NCBI RefSeq assembly: GCF_000764305.2
Contig: NW_025947115.1
Coordinates: 62,001-126,000 of the forward strand
Length of the DNA stretch: 64,000 bases
Reading direction: 5' to 3'
Origin: Hyalella azteca
Lineage: Eukaryota; Arthropoda; Malacostraca; Amphipoda; Hyalellidae
Part shown: positions 42,768 through 57,000 of the stretch, piece after piece
Layout of the letters: each line of letters begins with the position of its first letter
Numbering within the stretch: position 1 is the first letter of the stretch
Program-made: the position numbers and the translations under genes
The notes under the pieces: generated by a model
Told to the model about the DNA's origin: nothing
The model's input: only the letters and a program-made list of their open reading frames with translations
The model's database searches: none

Positions 42768-45069
42768 CTCGAAAGAGCGTTGCTACTTGAGACATATCAA
42801 GGAGCGATGCTAAAAAGCCATATTTAATTTAGGTAAGTAAGTAGCGTCAGATGGTAGTTTTTTTCACTCGTATTAGTTGAGAAATAAATAATGTAAAGAG
42901 ATGTCAAATGAAAGGAATTTTGAAAATGTGATTATTCTCATAAAGTCAATACTAGTTTTAAGATGAGAATAGTATGATTCCAATAATATGGTATGGTATG
43001 GTATGGTAATAGTATGGTTCCCATTAGTTCCAATTACTTGGAATGACTCTGAAACTTTCAATATCATTTTGTTGGCATCCAACCCTAAATTACCCAATAC
43101 CCACAATAGTAATTAATTCATGAGCGTCATTCGCACTCAATGTTTAATTTTCACATGTATTCACAAAATTCATGACGCTACTGAATCAATAATAATCTCA
43201 ACAAACTCTGACATCTGAGCGAAAACATGTGGCGAATAAGCCATCCAAAGTTGTAATTGCATATATGTCTAAATGTAATATTGCATACCTGGATTAAAAT
43301 TTTAGGCGCCGTGAGGCGGTGTCTTGGAAGTGTTCCTTGTCCATCTCCTAGCGAAGTTCTTCGTTTAATTTAAACTTCGAGAACACGAGTTTCAAATTCA
43401 AATGTTGTTCGCAGTTAAAGTTTTTCCAGGTAAACAGTTATTTCCTTTAAAAATTAATTATTCTGAGCATCAGGTGCTTGCAATTTAATTGGTGATTTAT
43501 ACCAAAATGTATCCGAAAATTTGAACGAAAATAGCACGAATATGAAACACCAGCCCAATTTTCACGGTACAGATGGTGCACTATAGTACTAATCGACCTT
43601 ATCTTCATCGGTTTATAGAAACTCGGATGGACATCGATTCTGTTGATTTGTATACTTTTTCAAATATGTTAGCATTTGAACCCGGTAAAATGTATGAGTT
43701 AGTTAACATTTATTGATCATGTCCTCGGATATAAGACAGCGCATATCATAAGTCGAGCATCGAAAAGTACGGCTAAAATATAGTTAAGGGAAAATCCGTT
43801 TAGGAAGTAGTGGAATTTTAAAAGATATCTGCTTAGCAGCTACTAAGAGCATTCTAACTAAAGTTTTACTGCTCAAGTAGCCATCCTAGAGATACAAAAC
43901 ATAAGATAATTTTTTAATGTCGAACGATATCAATGATATCACAATCAGGCAACCAAGCTATCCTGTATAAATCATCATCGATTGCATTGAAATCAAACGA
44001 AAAGGAAACGAAAATTAATAAACTAACAATGCAATAGTAGAGAATCGAATGCAAACTAATATATTTAACTTCGAGAGATTCTCACGACAAGCTTTTATTC
44101 CTTTCCTTAAAAATTAAGAATAAATGCAACCAATAATAATTTCTTAACGCTTATTAACGATCCCTATATTAGACAAAATAAAAGAGTAAGAGCTACTTCC
44201 CTCGACAGGCAGGACGCTGTATGTGCGACCTCGACCAAGAATTTCCCCGAACGAGACATAATCCGGAACCTTGAGACCTAGAAGTTCTCGGGTCGCAATG
44301 CCGGCAAACGATTTTTGTGAATTGTTGCAGGAGCGGCAAGACCGTCCAATTTGTCGACAGTGTCTTCATCATTTCTGGACAAGCGGTCATAGCACTCACG
44401 AACGTGTCTCTTATGCCGTCTTTTTATCGATATAATTCTTATTTATTTACAAAGGTTACACTACTCTTATGCTTCGTTTGTTATTGTGTTTCATCTTGAT
44501 GGAGCCCGAGGCATAATAAAGTTTGTTATTAAATTCAGAATAATGTTGTATAAAAACGGTAACGTTTTTACGGGCTTTCGATTATTATCAAGAAATTTTC
44601 GCGGCTGATAGAGAAAATTGGACGTTTCACAATAATTTCCGAATGCCTTCGCACCACAGAGAGGGAATAGAAGTAGAGGGTTTTTAAGGGCTAATAAGTT
44701 AACAAGCACTTCCTTTACCCAACCTCCAACCAATGGCGAAAATTATATACGAAAACGTGAATAAAGATATCAGAAGGCGCTAAAGTCACTCAAATACAAA
44801 CAATTACTCACGGCCATCTACGGATAATTCAACTGGCCGGGATGCTGAAGCTCCAACATCGTCCACAGAAAGTACAAACATTGCAAATGATGCCTAAATG
44901 ATGCCTTGCACACGAGACGTCGGTCGCTCGCACCACCGAGACAGAGAAGCTAATTGCAAGGAGTCCTATAGGGCCGGAATATCAAAAATAGTCTTACGAG
45001 TTTGCAACTTCGTCAGCATATCACTGGCGGTATTTCAAGTTAAACCCACCAATAATAAAAGAGAAAGTG

Positions 45070-45093
45070 GCCGCTACGTGTACTTAGGCCGCT
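45070..45093. repeat. Lone copy of the 18-base GGCCGCTACGTGTACTTA unit
   Basis: GGCCGCTACGTGTACTTA followed by GGCCGCT, that is 1.3 units of the array that is expanded at 60845-61615. Confidence 0.85.
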
Positions 45094-47002
45094 CCCACAA
45101 TATTATTCATTCAAGGTCGAACAGGGGAATATAAAAACAGTACCCACAGTTAATCTCATGTATTAACTATAAACATTTCATTTAATATTCATACATAACA
45201 TACATTCCTATACACACTAGCCAACAGCATGAATAGTATAGACATCTTCCCTAGTAATTTTCACATTAAGTTTCCGTACAATAATGAGATCAAAAAATTT
45301 TTTCTGAACAAAAAAAAAAAAACATTTTTTTAGAGGTTTCAGCCGAATCGTTTCGAATTAGGCCTACTCTGATACTCTGTTCAATTACACAAACAAAATT
45401 ATCACTAGCAATGTTCAGAGTTACGTCTGACTGAATAGATTGGTAATTCTATTTACTAAATAATAAATCAACTCATTTAAGTGATTGAAGAAAGCGTAAT
45501 CAGAAATTAATTTGTCGTAAATAAATTGATGAGTTAATAAATAAATTTGAATTTGAATAAATTGATGAGGCATGAAAATTTACCGGATACATTCATAATT
45601 TTTTTTAAATCAAATAAAATTAGCTGCATTAACATTAATGGCTCAAGTTCCCATAGTTTAGGTATTCTTTTCATGACAGACATGGAGGGTTGAAATATTT
45701 CAATCGAGATAAAGAAACAAATATTTTAGACACCGACACATCGAACAAGTTTCTTGCATGACGAAGGTTGAATACCTCGATCAGAGAACATTGAAACTTT
45801 TCAGTATTTTATAAACCATCACATTAATCTAAAAAATTCTATTTTTAATTAGATCCGCAAAATAGACCGACGGCTAAATCTAAGAAAAATCAAGTTCACA
45901 CATTTATTATAAAAAATGAATTCAATTGTGCTCTGGGAACTATCAGAAGATGTTGGAATTTCTTTTGCTGAAAATATTTTCAGCATATTTAAAAAAAAAA
46001 CAACGCCTTTCTGAAGAAACCCGGAGCCTTCTGATTCTTGATGACATCATCTAAAAATTAGTTAAACCTTTTAAATTGTTAGGAAATATTTGGAAACTTC
46101 TATAGTTATTCTAGGCATGTCGGAACTATTGCTAATATTATTCAATCAACTTAAATATCCTAATTACCTTCAACAGCCTGAAATATGCTGGTCGTGCCGT
46201 TACCATATCCATGTTGCATTGTTGTCTCGAGCGGTAATTTAATCGATATTTTGAGCCTAATTTGAGTTGTCACCGTACTCGGGAAAATCGACATCAGCGA
46301 CTGGTTAATGTGATAAGCGTGCGACCTTACAATAAAGAAAATATGATATTCATGAAATGTTTATCGTAATGACTAAAAATTGATTTACTCTAAGTAAACA
46401 TTATAATAAATAAAAAATCAGCTAATTTGCAATGAAATTTCAACCGTGACGCCGGTATATATAACATTTATTTCAGGTTATCAAAGTAACGGAATATTTT
46501 TCGAACTAAAAATATAACCAAGTGCTTTTTCTAACAAAACCGTCTACAGAAAAATGTAAATGGCTTTCAAACCAACCACAAAATCGATCAAACCACAACA
46601 TCGACGAGAAAGAATAATTATTGATCTTTGATATAAGGCATCTCAAGAGCTATGCTTCTAGTGATTCGTGACAAGATAAAAAGACATTACATCAGCAATG
46701 CTATCAAACGTTTATATTTATTAATATAGGCGCCCAATAATATCAATAAGATCAAACCAGCAAGCACTGACGTAGAATAGTTCCTGTTCAAATATACCCT
46801 AATCCAAAAATTTGTCCATAATTCGAGTGATAAATATTTTTATCGTAAACACCTGTAAAATTATCCTGCTCACAACCTCTACGGTGATAGAAAGAATGAT
46901 ACCAAAAGCACGTCTTGAGCTTCGAGGGACGGAGAAAAATGCTGTGGAAATCCAGTTCAACAAATACTTTCAAAACATCGAACACTTCACGGAGACACGG
47001 AC

Positions 47003-47058
47003 ATTACGACGTACCGTAATAACTAACTATAACGTTAGTTATAGTTAGTTGTCGTAAT
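47003..47058. repeat. Perfect hairpin
   Basis: AACTAACTATAAC and GTTATAGTTAGTT (13-base arms, loop GTTA) at 47021-47050, extended outside by ATTACGAC/GTCGTAAT. No gene context. Confidence 0.85.
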
Positions 47059-49239
47059 AACGACGTACTAACATTACGACAATGCGTTGTGCGACGGTAA
47101 TCATGCAATTAATTTGAGGATGTTCGTTCTTTTCCAGCCTTCTTATACATTCTTAGAAAAGGCATCCCCCCAAAATTGAATTTCGTTAGTGTATTTCTAG
47201 CTCGAATAATTTTACTAATAACCTGAATACAATTCGACAACATTATTTCATGTATGACTTCAAAAGAATTTAGCCATAATAATTTAATGACTATTATTTC
47301 TCACGAGTAACTATGACAACTCATTACATGAAAAAAGTTCAACATTCATAATGGAATTAAGGAATGCATCTAATAGTTGAAGAAAAAGTTAAGCAAATTG
47401 ACGGTTTCGCCCAATATCAGAAATCCCCTTAAAAAGAATTTCAACATCAATGAAATTACTCGACAAAAGTGATAGTCAAAGGCAAGGGTGGAGGCATACG
47501 GCAATCGAATAATCTATATCATAACAAAACATTATAAAAATTTAACACAGAATAACAATAAGAAAAGCATTATATATTATTCCGCATTAATTCAATTATA
47601 TTCCTTTTATAGAATTTCTATCTTAAAATCTTATTTATTTCATATCTCAATATCAAACAATTTTATTTCCTTTTAAATGCCAAGTCAATTTTCTCTCACA
47701 CGTCACGAATTCTACATACCAACTTTTGATGCCAAAAAATTGAAAATTCTAATAGCCTGATTTATGATGGCTGGAATCAATAGCAAGCATGAGTGATAAT
47801 CCATATGTTGGATTTAGATTCCTTGCGCAATTAAGTATAATTTAATGCTTTAAAACCGGTTTTATCTGCTCACTTCATTCAAATACACATTGACAGCAAT
47901 TTTCAGAAGATTTATCAAACGTATCTAAACTTTTTTATTATAATTAAAGAGCTTAAAATCCTATTTCATGAAAAACGAGAAAACCAATACAACTCAAATA
48001 AATCGCGAAAACAATTACTCTTTTGTTAGAAACCTAATGGTCATTCGTGTAGTTTACAGCAGAAACCAACTTATCAGACACTAGCGGAAAACCCTAGTTT
48101 TTATGTTCACGTTATAAGAAAACCTGCGTTTTGTTGAAGAGCATTGAACATACATGAAAACGGTAAACCTACTGTAAATCTGCTCAAATCTTGTTTTTAT
48201 TTCACTCATTCCATTTATTCATAACACATATTTCTTAACGAAATAAACAAAATCCACATCTCTCTTCCTACGTTTTACAACACTTCTTTTTAAATTCACT
48301 TCTTGTTTATCTGCTACAAATCTTGTAATCAAAATTTAACGCACTTCTACCTGTTCAATCGACCTGAAATTTTATATCGGTAGCAGTGAATATTATTCGC
48401 AGAGAATTAGGAAGACCTATTGCGAGAAACAATTTTTACATTAATCAAGAAAATATATTAATTAAGTATACTCATTTAAAATTTTTAATTACAGAGTATG
48501 GCACTCATTCTTATTTGTGAAACATTGGAAGCGTCTAAAAAGTTATAAATAATTTCACTGAAGACAATTACATACAATTGGAAAACATTCTTCATATCAC
48601 ACATAGTGTGCATTTTAAAATTCAATCTTCAGCATACACTGTTACATTTTTGGTTGATCTTTTATGTATTTGTAACATTTAGTTCACAGGAGAAACGACA
48701 TAGAAATGTAAGGAATGTCGAGATGACACTTTTTGCTGCGCAAGTCTGCAACAAATGAGTTAACTTACAGTTTTTGTGCGCGCAAATATCAGTAATAAAT
48801 TCAGTTTGATTTGCATTGACGGTCACAATAACTCAAAACTTTATTTAAGACTGGACTGAAAATTTACGTCGGACTTAGGGGCAATTTTCATCCAGCAAAA
48901 AAAATGCAGTAATATTGAGTAAATCAAGCCACGCGTTCGACTAAAGCTAATGACATTGGAAGTGTAACAGCGAATGAGACTCAAAGACATGAATTAATTT
49001 TATTAACAGCAGTCGTGGGTTCTGTATTTACGACCATCATGAAACTTATTACCTCGACTGCAAGCCATTTTAATAAATTGACCGCGACACTTGCGGGCTA
49101 AACACTTTGTACTCAAATGACAGTATTTCTATTCTGATCTTCAAGCACTGATGCACATCTGAACGCACTATTTTTTGAGAAACAATGGAAGTAATTCAAT
49201 CAGGACGTAGAAAAAATGTCTATCTGGAATTTAAATACA

Positions 49240-49425
49240 ACGTTGGGGTATAACATAAGTTCGGGACTTGAGAAAAAAAGTTATCAATCTAGAATATAAA
49301 TACAACCTTGGGGCATAACAAAAGTTAGTGACTTAGAAAAATAATATTTCAATCTAGAACTTAAATACAACTTTGGGGTATAACATAAGTTCCTTCATCG
49401 TGACTTAGGAAGAATATCAATGGAG
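49240..49425. repeat. About 68-base tandem repeat, three units
   Basis: Units contain TAAATACAACGTTGGGGTAT followed by AACATAAGTT and a GACTTGAGAAA part. Confidence 0.85.
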
Positions 49426-50239
49426 AAGTTCAATAAAAGTTTATTTAGAGCAGAATCCTCCACACTTCGACTATGTCCGCTCACTTCAGTGAGCGAGCGT
49501 TGCACTGCTCTGACGATCTAATTCCTACAACAGAAAATAATCGAACTTCTACGTTAAGTTCATAATAAATACAGCGAGCCTTCTATAACCGGGACTGACG
49601 CACGCAAATAATTCCTTATAGAGCTAAAATTACACGAAGTTTCACTAATAATAGAATTACACACTCTGGAATTTTATCGTAAACAAAAAAATACTAAGTT
49701 TCACTATAACCCTCCCTTAAATGCTAAATAATACTAAAAAATACATTTTCTATTAAACTAAGCATAAATATCTACAGTGCGTGCGTCTTCACTAATTAAC
49801 AACTATAGGAGATAAATCCACCTTTCAATCTCAATTTTATATCCTAACCAACAATATAGATAGATTGTTGACCCACGAATATTTCTACAGGGTACGATGA
49901 CAGTGCAAAGTTTTTTACATATATTCCGTATTTTACAGCTAACAATACATCTTTACACTTATCCATGCATTTACTAACTTCAATTTTCCAAATAATACTG
50001 GAACATTTAACGGTCATGTTAATTTTGCGATCCAAACATTCATGTTGACGAAATATCTTCAGCCATAACTGTATAATATTGGGCGCAAATCGAAATATGT
50101 TAAGACAAACTTAACCCTCTACCGCCTGACACGAGTAACCGGAGCAATATTGTCACGCGCCTACTTCCCAAAAAGGATACGTTCTAGTGAGCGCAAAATG
50201 ACTTGCACTGATGGTTGCCGCCACGTACGACAACTTTAA

Positions 50240-50460
50240 AATGTTCTCTCTTGCGTACAAACTTACACAGGTTGTTACACTCAATAGTTTACGTATAATT
50301 TAAATTGAAAGTTATGTTCCCGGAGAGTGACATACGACGGTAGAGGGTTAAGTTGAAAGTACAAACGTCCTCAGGCTGCTACACTCAATAGTTTACGCAT
50401 AATTTAAGTTGAAAGTTATGTTCCCGGAGAGTGACATACGGCGGTAGAGGGTTAAATGTT
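50240..50460. repeat. About 110-base direct duplication
   Basis: Two copies, with CACTCAATAGTTTACGTATA and GTTCCCGGAGAGTGACATAC in each, ending CGGTAGAGGGTTAA. Confidence 0.85.
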
Positions 50461-50908
50461 TGACGGTGTACATGTTAGCACATTTATCACAACTTCTTTA
50501 AGGTACAAAGTTTCGAATTGTTTTGACTTTTTTCGGCACCCGAATATTGATTTTAAATATAATCTTTCTTATCTATAAAGAAAGAAAGTGAATTGTGGTA
50601 CCGGCGTCTTATAAATTTTTGCAATATGGCTGCAATAATTGGTTCGTGAACTAGAAAAAATTTCGGAAACAAACTCGATGAATATCACTGATTCAATACG
50701 ACATAATTTTAAATTAAACGGGTATAACTATTTCATTCCCCCACGTAATAATGTTCCTTTTCTGATAGGATCAATAAAAATACGATACAACATCATTAAA
50801 GCAAGCAAAAAATGTTGAGGATATTTTTAACAATTTTAATATGTCATGGAGAAGTTTGAGTTACTTCAGTTGTCAGTATTACATGTGATAATAGTCTATA
50901 TAATGAGC

Positions 50909-51037
50909 CTACAATTTAAAGAAAGGACTCCGGCACGGACAGATGCGGTCCAGGATGTTTCCGACGTAGCGGACGGCGCGGTGCACCCACGGGTTCGTCC
51001 GGATCCCCTCACCGATTACGGATGGTAGTCCACGGCC
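50909..51037 (-). CDS. AKAP-like gene, terminal exon
   Basis: Acceptor TTATTTTTTCCAG, then GRGLPSVIGEGIRTNPWVHR, AVRYVGNILDRICPC and the end RSPFFKL with TAG. 43 codons including stop, starting in phase 0 to match the preceding exon. Confidence 0.75.
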   Translation of the reverse strand, partial: GRGLPSVIGEGIRTNPWVHRAVRYVGNILDRICPCRSPFFKL

Positions 51038-54000
51038 CTGGAAAAAATAACAGTTAGTTCCTCAACTTGTGAGAAATAATGGTAGAATAAGAAGTAGAGA
51101 GAGCAGGCAAGTTGCAGTGCTCTATTAGATATCTGTTGATACACGTGGGTGGGCAATTTAGTTAGCTTCCTCAGGACTGCCTCCATGCTCTGCATCTTTA
51201 GTTTGATAATTTTTATGCTCGTAAACTGTTCTTTATGACTACCCTAACAAAATTTAGATGACTCGGGAAGCAAGTAAATCAGTTCTATGTCAGCTTCGGC
51301 TCAGGGTCCGAAGGACAGCCTCTGGGCAGCTGGCTAGCTCGGTATGACTCGGTTCGGCCAACCCTTGTCATACTCTCAGGCGACAATAAAGTCGGATTGG
51401 AGATTCTGACCAGAAACTGATTTCGATCGGGTGGCCAAGTAGACGCAGAATAACTTTGCGCCGAGTGTAGTGACTATTCGGCCGAAGCTTAGGCGCTCCG
51501 CGAATTTTGTTAGGATATCAGCTTGTTTTGCAACGGCATGATAAGAGTGCCTGCTTTCATTTAGGTGCACTAATGGTAGCTTAGAATTTCATCACAGAAG
51601 ATCAGTCGTGCTTCATCAACCAACAAACGTTCGCGTCGCTCCCTTCGGCCATCACCTTCATTAATTTAGGTATCATTTGGATGAGGGTGAGGTGTTTGTT
51701 GCGTCATATTTTCAGGATTTCCAATATAATCTACAGTTTTTCGAGATAAGAAAACATGAGGTCAAAAATTTTAGTACTAGCAACTTTTTGCTTGATATAA
51801 AATCCCTAACGTGAAACACATACGAAAAAAAGCCATAAGTAATTCAGGTGAAAACGACATCAGCAGATGATCTTTGTTGTCTAACATTGTAAGCCAAATA
51901 CTGACGAGAGTCCGACAAGGCAATGTCTTAAAAAATTTAAAACATGCTAGTAAAATTTAGAACGCTAGAGTAGCCATCGAGTCGAAGATACTCTGTAAAA
52001 CTAAAATTAAAATAATAAAAAAACCTAACACATACCGGTGTAAATATTAAACGTTAGAACTCACTTGAGGCAAATTCTGAACGTTGTTGATGTTGTTCTT
52101 CTCAGCAATTTTGCGGTATGCTTCTTTCTTGGCGACGTCCAAGACCTCAGCTACAAAAGATGTCACCATCGCCCGCAAGTCAGGGCATTCCCGAGCCTGC
52201 GCAATAAAGTATTTATTTTTCTTGTGCTTATTTTATGAATTTTGAATCACATTTCTAGGGTCCTAAAAATCAAGGTGCTTATTTTACAGTCCATCCAGGG
52301 TCCTAAAAATCATACAGATAATATTTGCAATTTTAAAATTTGCAGATAATATTTACGACTTTAAGTTTAAAATTAATATAAAATTTGTAAAATATTTCTA
52401 ATTTAAAATTTTAAAATAATAAATTTAGTGGCCGTATAAGTGCTTTGATTCAGCCTAAGATATGTCTATTTATGATCCGTTTGTAAATAACTCATACTTA
52501 TTATAAAACATTTTCATCAAAAGCGCTTCGAATCAAATACGCAATACTGAACTCTCAATTAAACTGAATACATCCGACGAATCAACACAAACATCATTGT
52601 TCGCCAAACAAAAGACGCAATCCATTCATTCGCAGATTTTATGAACCTAACATGTAACTTCACGATCATTATTCACGCGCCTCCAATTAAAACGGTTGCA
52701 GGGAGAGTTCAAAACGACTTTGCCGTGCATGGATGCAATTAAGGAAACAATGAACTTCCATCGGAGGTAAATAAAGGCTAAAAATACCCCGACTTCACAC
52801 CGTTATTGAACGCGCCACTAAGGCGTCCTTCAAAAGGGTAACTAAAGTATCCGGTAACGCGACTGTGAAGGGTAAATAAAGTATCCGATAACGTGACTGT
52901 GAAGGGTAACTAAAGTATCAGGTAACGCGACTGTGAAGGGTAACTAAAGTATCCGGTAACGCGACTGTGAAGGGTAAATAAACTATCCGGTAACGCAACT
53001 GTGAAGGGTAACTAAGGTATCCGGTAGCGCGACTGTGAATGGTAAATAAACTATCCGGTAACGCGACTATGAAGGGTAAATAAACTATCCGGTAACGCGA
53101 CTGTGAAGGGTAACTAAAGTATCCGGTAACGCGACTGTGAAGGGTAACTAAAGTATCCGGTAACGCGACTGTGAAGGGTAACTAAAGTATTAGGTAACGC
53201 GACTCTGAAGGGTAAATAAACTATCCGGTAACGCGACTGTGAAGGGTAACTAAAGTATCCGGTAACGTGACTTGAAAGACTCCATTTGTTCTGATCAATA
53301 GGCTCCCTAGAAGTTTTGATATAGTTTGAGACACAACATTAGTCGAGAACGAACTTCGTAAAAGTTTCAACGCTCTTGCTTGCCTTCGCATTCTACAAAG
53401 TAAAGTATGAATAAAGTAATTACTGACATTTAGCCATTAATTTACTTGGATTTAGTGTTGGCCTGATGCCCTGATACTCTTAGGTTAAATTCACAATTAA
53501 ACAATTTAAAATTTAAAGTCAAATCATTTGGTAAAAAAATAAGCAGATAAAAATGGTCTTGCAAATCTTTCGCCGCTTGAGTGTTTTTTATCAATAAAAA
53601 CGTTTCTTATTATAAAAATAATTCAAGCGAGAAAACTTACAAATAGATTTTAGATTTTAACATGCCTTATAAATTACAATGATTTCGAAACTTATTATCA
53701 ACAATTGATATAGATACTTCATAGTCATACATAACTTTTGAGATATGTAAATCTCGAATATTCGACAAAAATATAACTTCTTGGCGTAAAGTTTCAATAT
53801 TACACCAAAGCTTATTTTTTTAACACTATTGGGTACTTTAGTAACTTTTGAAATAAACTGAGATTGTTGATTTATAATTTATTGAACATCAGATTAGGTT
53901 AGGTTTTCAACGTTTTAGGAGCCAATGCTCCAGAAAACGCGTAAAACGTTCAACATTTCGTACATTTGATAAGCCACTCGCAATTTTGACCAGATGAAGA

Positions 54001-57000
54001 ATATTCCGTTTCGTAAATTAACTGAGAGTCTGACATCAAAGGGAGGCGTAATTCACGAACAAAAGAAGTCTCTTTGAACGAGACTTGAATACAGAGACGT
54101 GGATACAGAGACTTGGACACAGAGACTTGAATACAGAGACTTGAATACAGAGACATGAAAAAAACACAGGAATACAGAGACATGGACACAGATAAATGAA
54201 TACAGAGGCAGGAATACAGAGACGTGAATACAAAGACGTGGATGCAAAGACTTGAATGCAAAGACGTGAACACACATAAATGAATAGAGACTTGAATACA
54301 GAGACGTGAACACAAAGCCTTGGACACAGAAACTTGAATACAAAGACATGGACACAGAGACTTGAATACAGAGACATGAAAAAAGAGACAGGAATACAAA
54401 GACTGTTTTACCCTAATTTGAGCCCCACTTACCCTCTGTTTAACCCTGATCTGAGCCTGTCTCACGGCATCAGTGACCAGGTTGGTGGCAAAACTCATCA
54501 TGTCTTCTGGCTGCGCTGACACCACCAGGCTTGGCACCACAGCAGCCGCCGTCGCTACATTCCTGCTCAAATATCAATAAATTATACATGAAATAAATGT
54601 GAATCTATAATATTTTCCTATTTAATATTCAGCCGAACAAAGCGTGTAATAAAATATTGTTTTAATTACGGAGACTATTATTCCAATCAAATCACTGACT
54701 AATAAAACTCAGCTGGCATATGATTAATGTTGACATGGCTATCCAGGCCTATTCTTTAATGCCGAAGATACTATACTATACTAATGTTAATTACATTCCT
54801 CAGTTTACGGACAAAAATATTGCAATTATGGTATTTGGGAAATTAAACTTAGTAAATACGCTCGACCAGAGAACTGGTAGAATGTAATATCCGTGATGCC
54901 AAACTCATAACGCATTCAAGGAATAATTCTGAGGCATCTATAGGATTCTGAGGCATCTATAGGATTCTGAGGCATCTATAGGATTCTGAGGCATCTATAA
55001 CATTCTGATATATCTATAGGATTGTGAGGTTTCTATAGTATTCTAAGGATTCTATAGATTCTATCATTCTCAAGAATGCTTCAGAAACAGACAGACGGTA
55101 AAAACAAACTAAGGTTGTAGGCTTGTAGCACGCATATAAACTGCTATTTAACATAGCATACACTGCAAGACTCCGAATTATGAGTAGGATGCTAAGCTAA
55201 GTAATAAGGTTGATCTGGCGCTATTGGTTGGTTTGTGTTGTAAATAGCAATAGAATAAGTGTAGAAATTCATTCCAGCATTAATAAAAAGAACAATGGCG
55301 TGAACAAGGTAATGTTCTATCAATAATTAGAAAACGAAGTCTCTAAATTTCAAACTGATATGTTGAATGAACTACCCAGGAGGACAAATTTGAGCTGTAC
55401 TCCTACTGGATTCAGGACTGTTCATTCCTAAAAATATTTTCCAAGCCATAATATGAAACCAACGTTGACAAAACATTAATTTTTTATGACAATGTGTTTA
55501 TAAATATAAATTAATTAATGAACACAGTAAATGAAAAAAATATGTAATTCCTACATATATAAGACGTTTGTTTCAGCAGTGAACAGTATAGGATGCAATT
55601 TCACTTACATTTGCTGCAATTTCACTTACGTTTGTTCCTCAGCACTTCGTTTACTGAGGAACTCTGCAATGGTCGAGCCAAGGCCTTCAGATGGCTGGCC
55701 ACCGGTGGCCGCTGAAGCGCCACCAACCGCCGCCGAAGCCCTGACCGAAAATTCACATGTAAAATACAACTTATTCAGTAAGATTAACACTTTGACATTA
55801 ACATAGTTCGCGCTTTAGTTTTTTGATTGCGTTGTCCGGCGAAAATGTACTATGTCGGTATTTCCTTATTAAATTTTAAAAAGTACGAAAAAGATGAAAA
55901 TTTATTTTTTGCACCGGAACCTACGAATTTACTCGTAAATATTGAGTTATTGGCCATTTTAATTGCTCGGACTTGGCCGTTTCCAGGCCAACTGGCAACC
56001 ATGGTGGGTCGTCCCACACTCAACGTGTTAAGGCAACAGTTTGAATTCAAAAACACGACTGTGAATATTTATTCGTGTATACGGTAACAAGAATATTTAT
56101 TCGTGTATACGGTAACAAGAATATTTATTCGTGTATACGGTAACAAGAATATTTATTCGTGTATACGGTAACAAGGGTGGGTCGTCCCACACTCAACGTG
56201 TTAAGGCAACAGTTTGAATTCAAAAACACGACTGTGAATATTTATTCGTGTATACGGTAACAAGAATATTTATTCGTGTATACGGTAACAAGAATATTTA
56301 TTCGTGTATACGGTAACAAGAATATTTATTCGTTTATACGATAACAAGAATCTTTATTCGTGTATACGGTAACAAGAATATTTATTCGTGTATCGACCAC
56401 ATATATTTGAAACACGACCACGAATATGTATTCGTGGATGCGGTAATGTAGTTTATATTTTACAGTCCCCATGAAGGTTCACCAATTTCTGTTAAAAACC
56501 CCTTATTCATGTACGTTGAATCCATGCAAGCGGAAATATAATTGCAATATCCATCACGATTCATATGATGGATATTCCAATCTTACATGTTTTGTAAAAA
56601 ACGATTTCAGACTATTAACCTAAATCGAGTTTAAGTATTTCTAAAATTTCATGCAACTGAACGGAAATCAAGGATTCGCAGAATGGAACAATCATTTATC
56701 ATAAACACGCGTTGTCACTTTGGTTCAACAACAATCCATGTAAAATTAATAATAACTCCATTCTTTAGTAAATTTAATACTAACACCATTACTTGGTAAA
56801 TTTCATAATAACACCATACCATAGTAAATTTAATAATAATAAATTCGTTAGTAAATTTAATGATAATGACATTCCATAGTAAATTTAATAATGATGTCAC
56901 TCCTTAATAAATTTAATAATAACACCATTTCTTAGTAAATCTAATAACAACACCATTCCTTAGTAAATTTAATAATATCACCATTCCTTAGTAAATCTAA

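Larger units (their letters stand above)
40981..50900. other. Long AT-rich intergenic or 3' region without a recognisable gene
   Basis: About 10 kb downstream of the AKAP-like gene on its strand. It contains the small repeats listed separately, an 11-base A run near 45310 and GGTAT microsatellite at 42989-43010. A segment at 44170-44400 has weak coding look on the minus strand in two frames (VPDYVSFGEILGRGRTY) and could be a decayed transposon. No gene can be supported. Confidence 0.45.

Noticed and set aside
52815..53275. CRISPR-like direct repeats here and in other arrays
   Set aside because: Units are contiguous without unique spacers and the DNA is eukaryotic.
53950..54432. Minus-strand extension rich in SLYSCLCIHVSVF after the AKAP-like exon
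   Set aside because: Translation of the 14-base array beyond a good GTAAGT donor; the frame rotates with the period.
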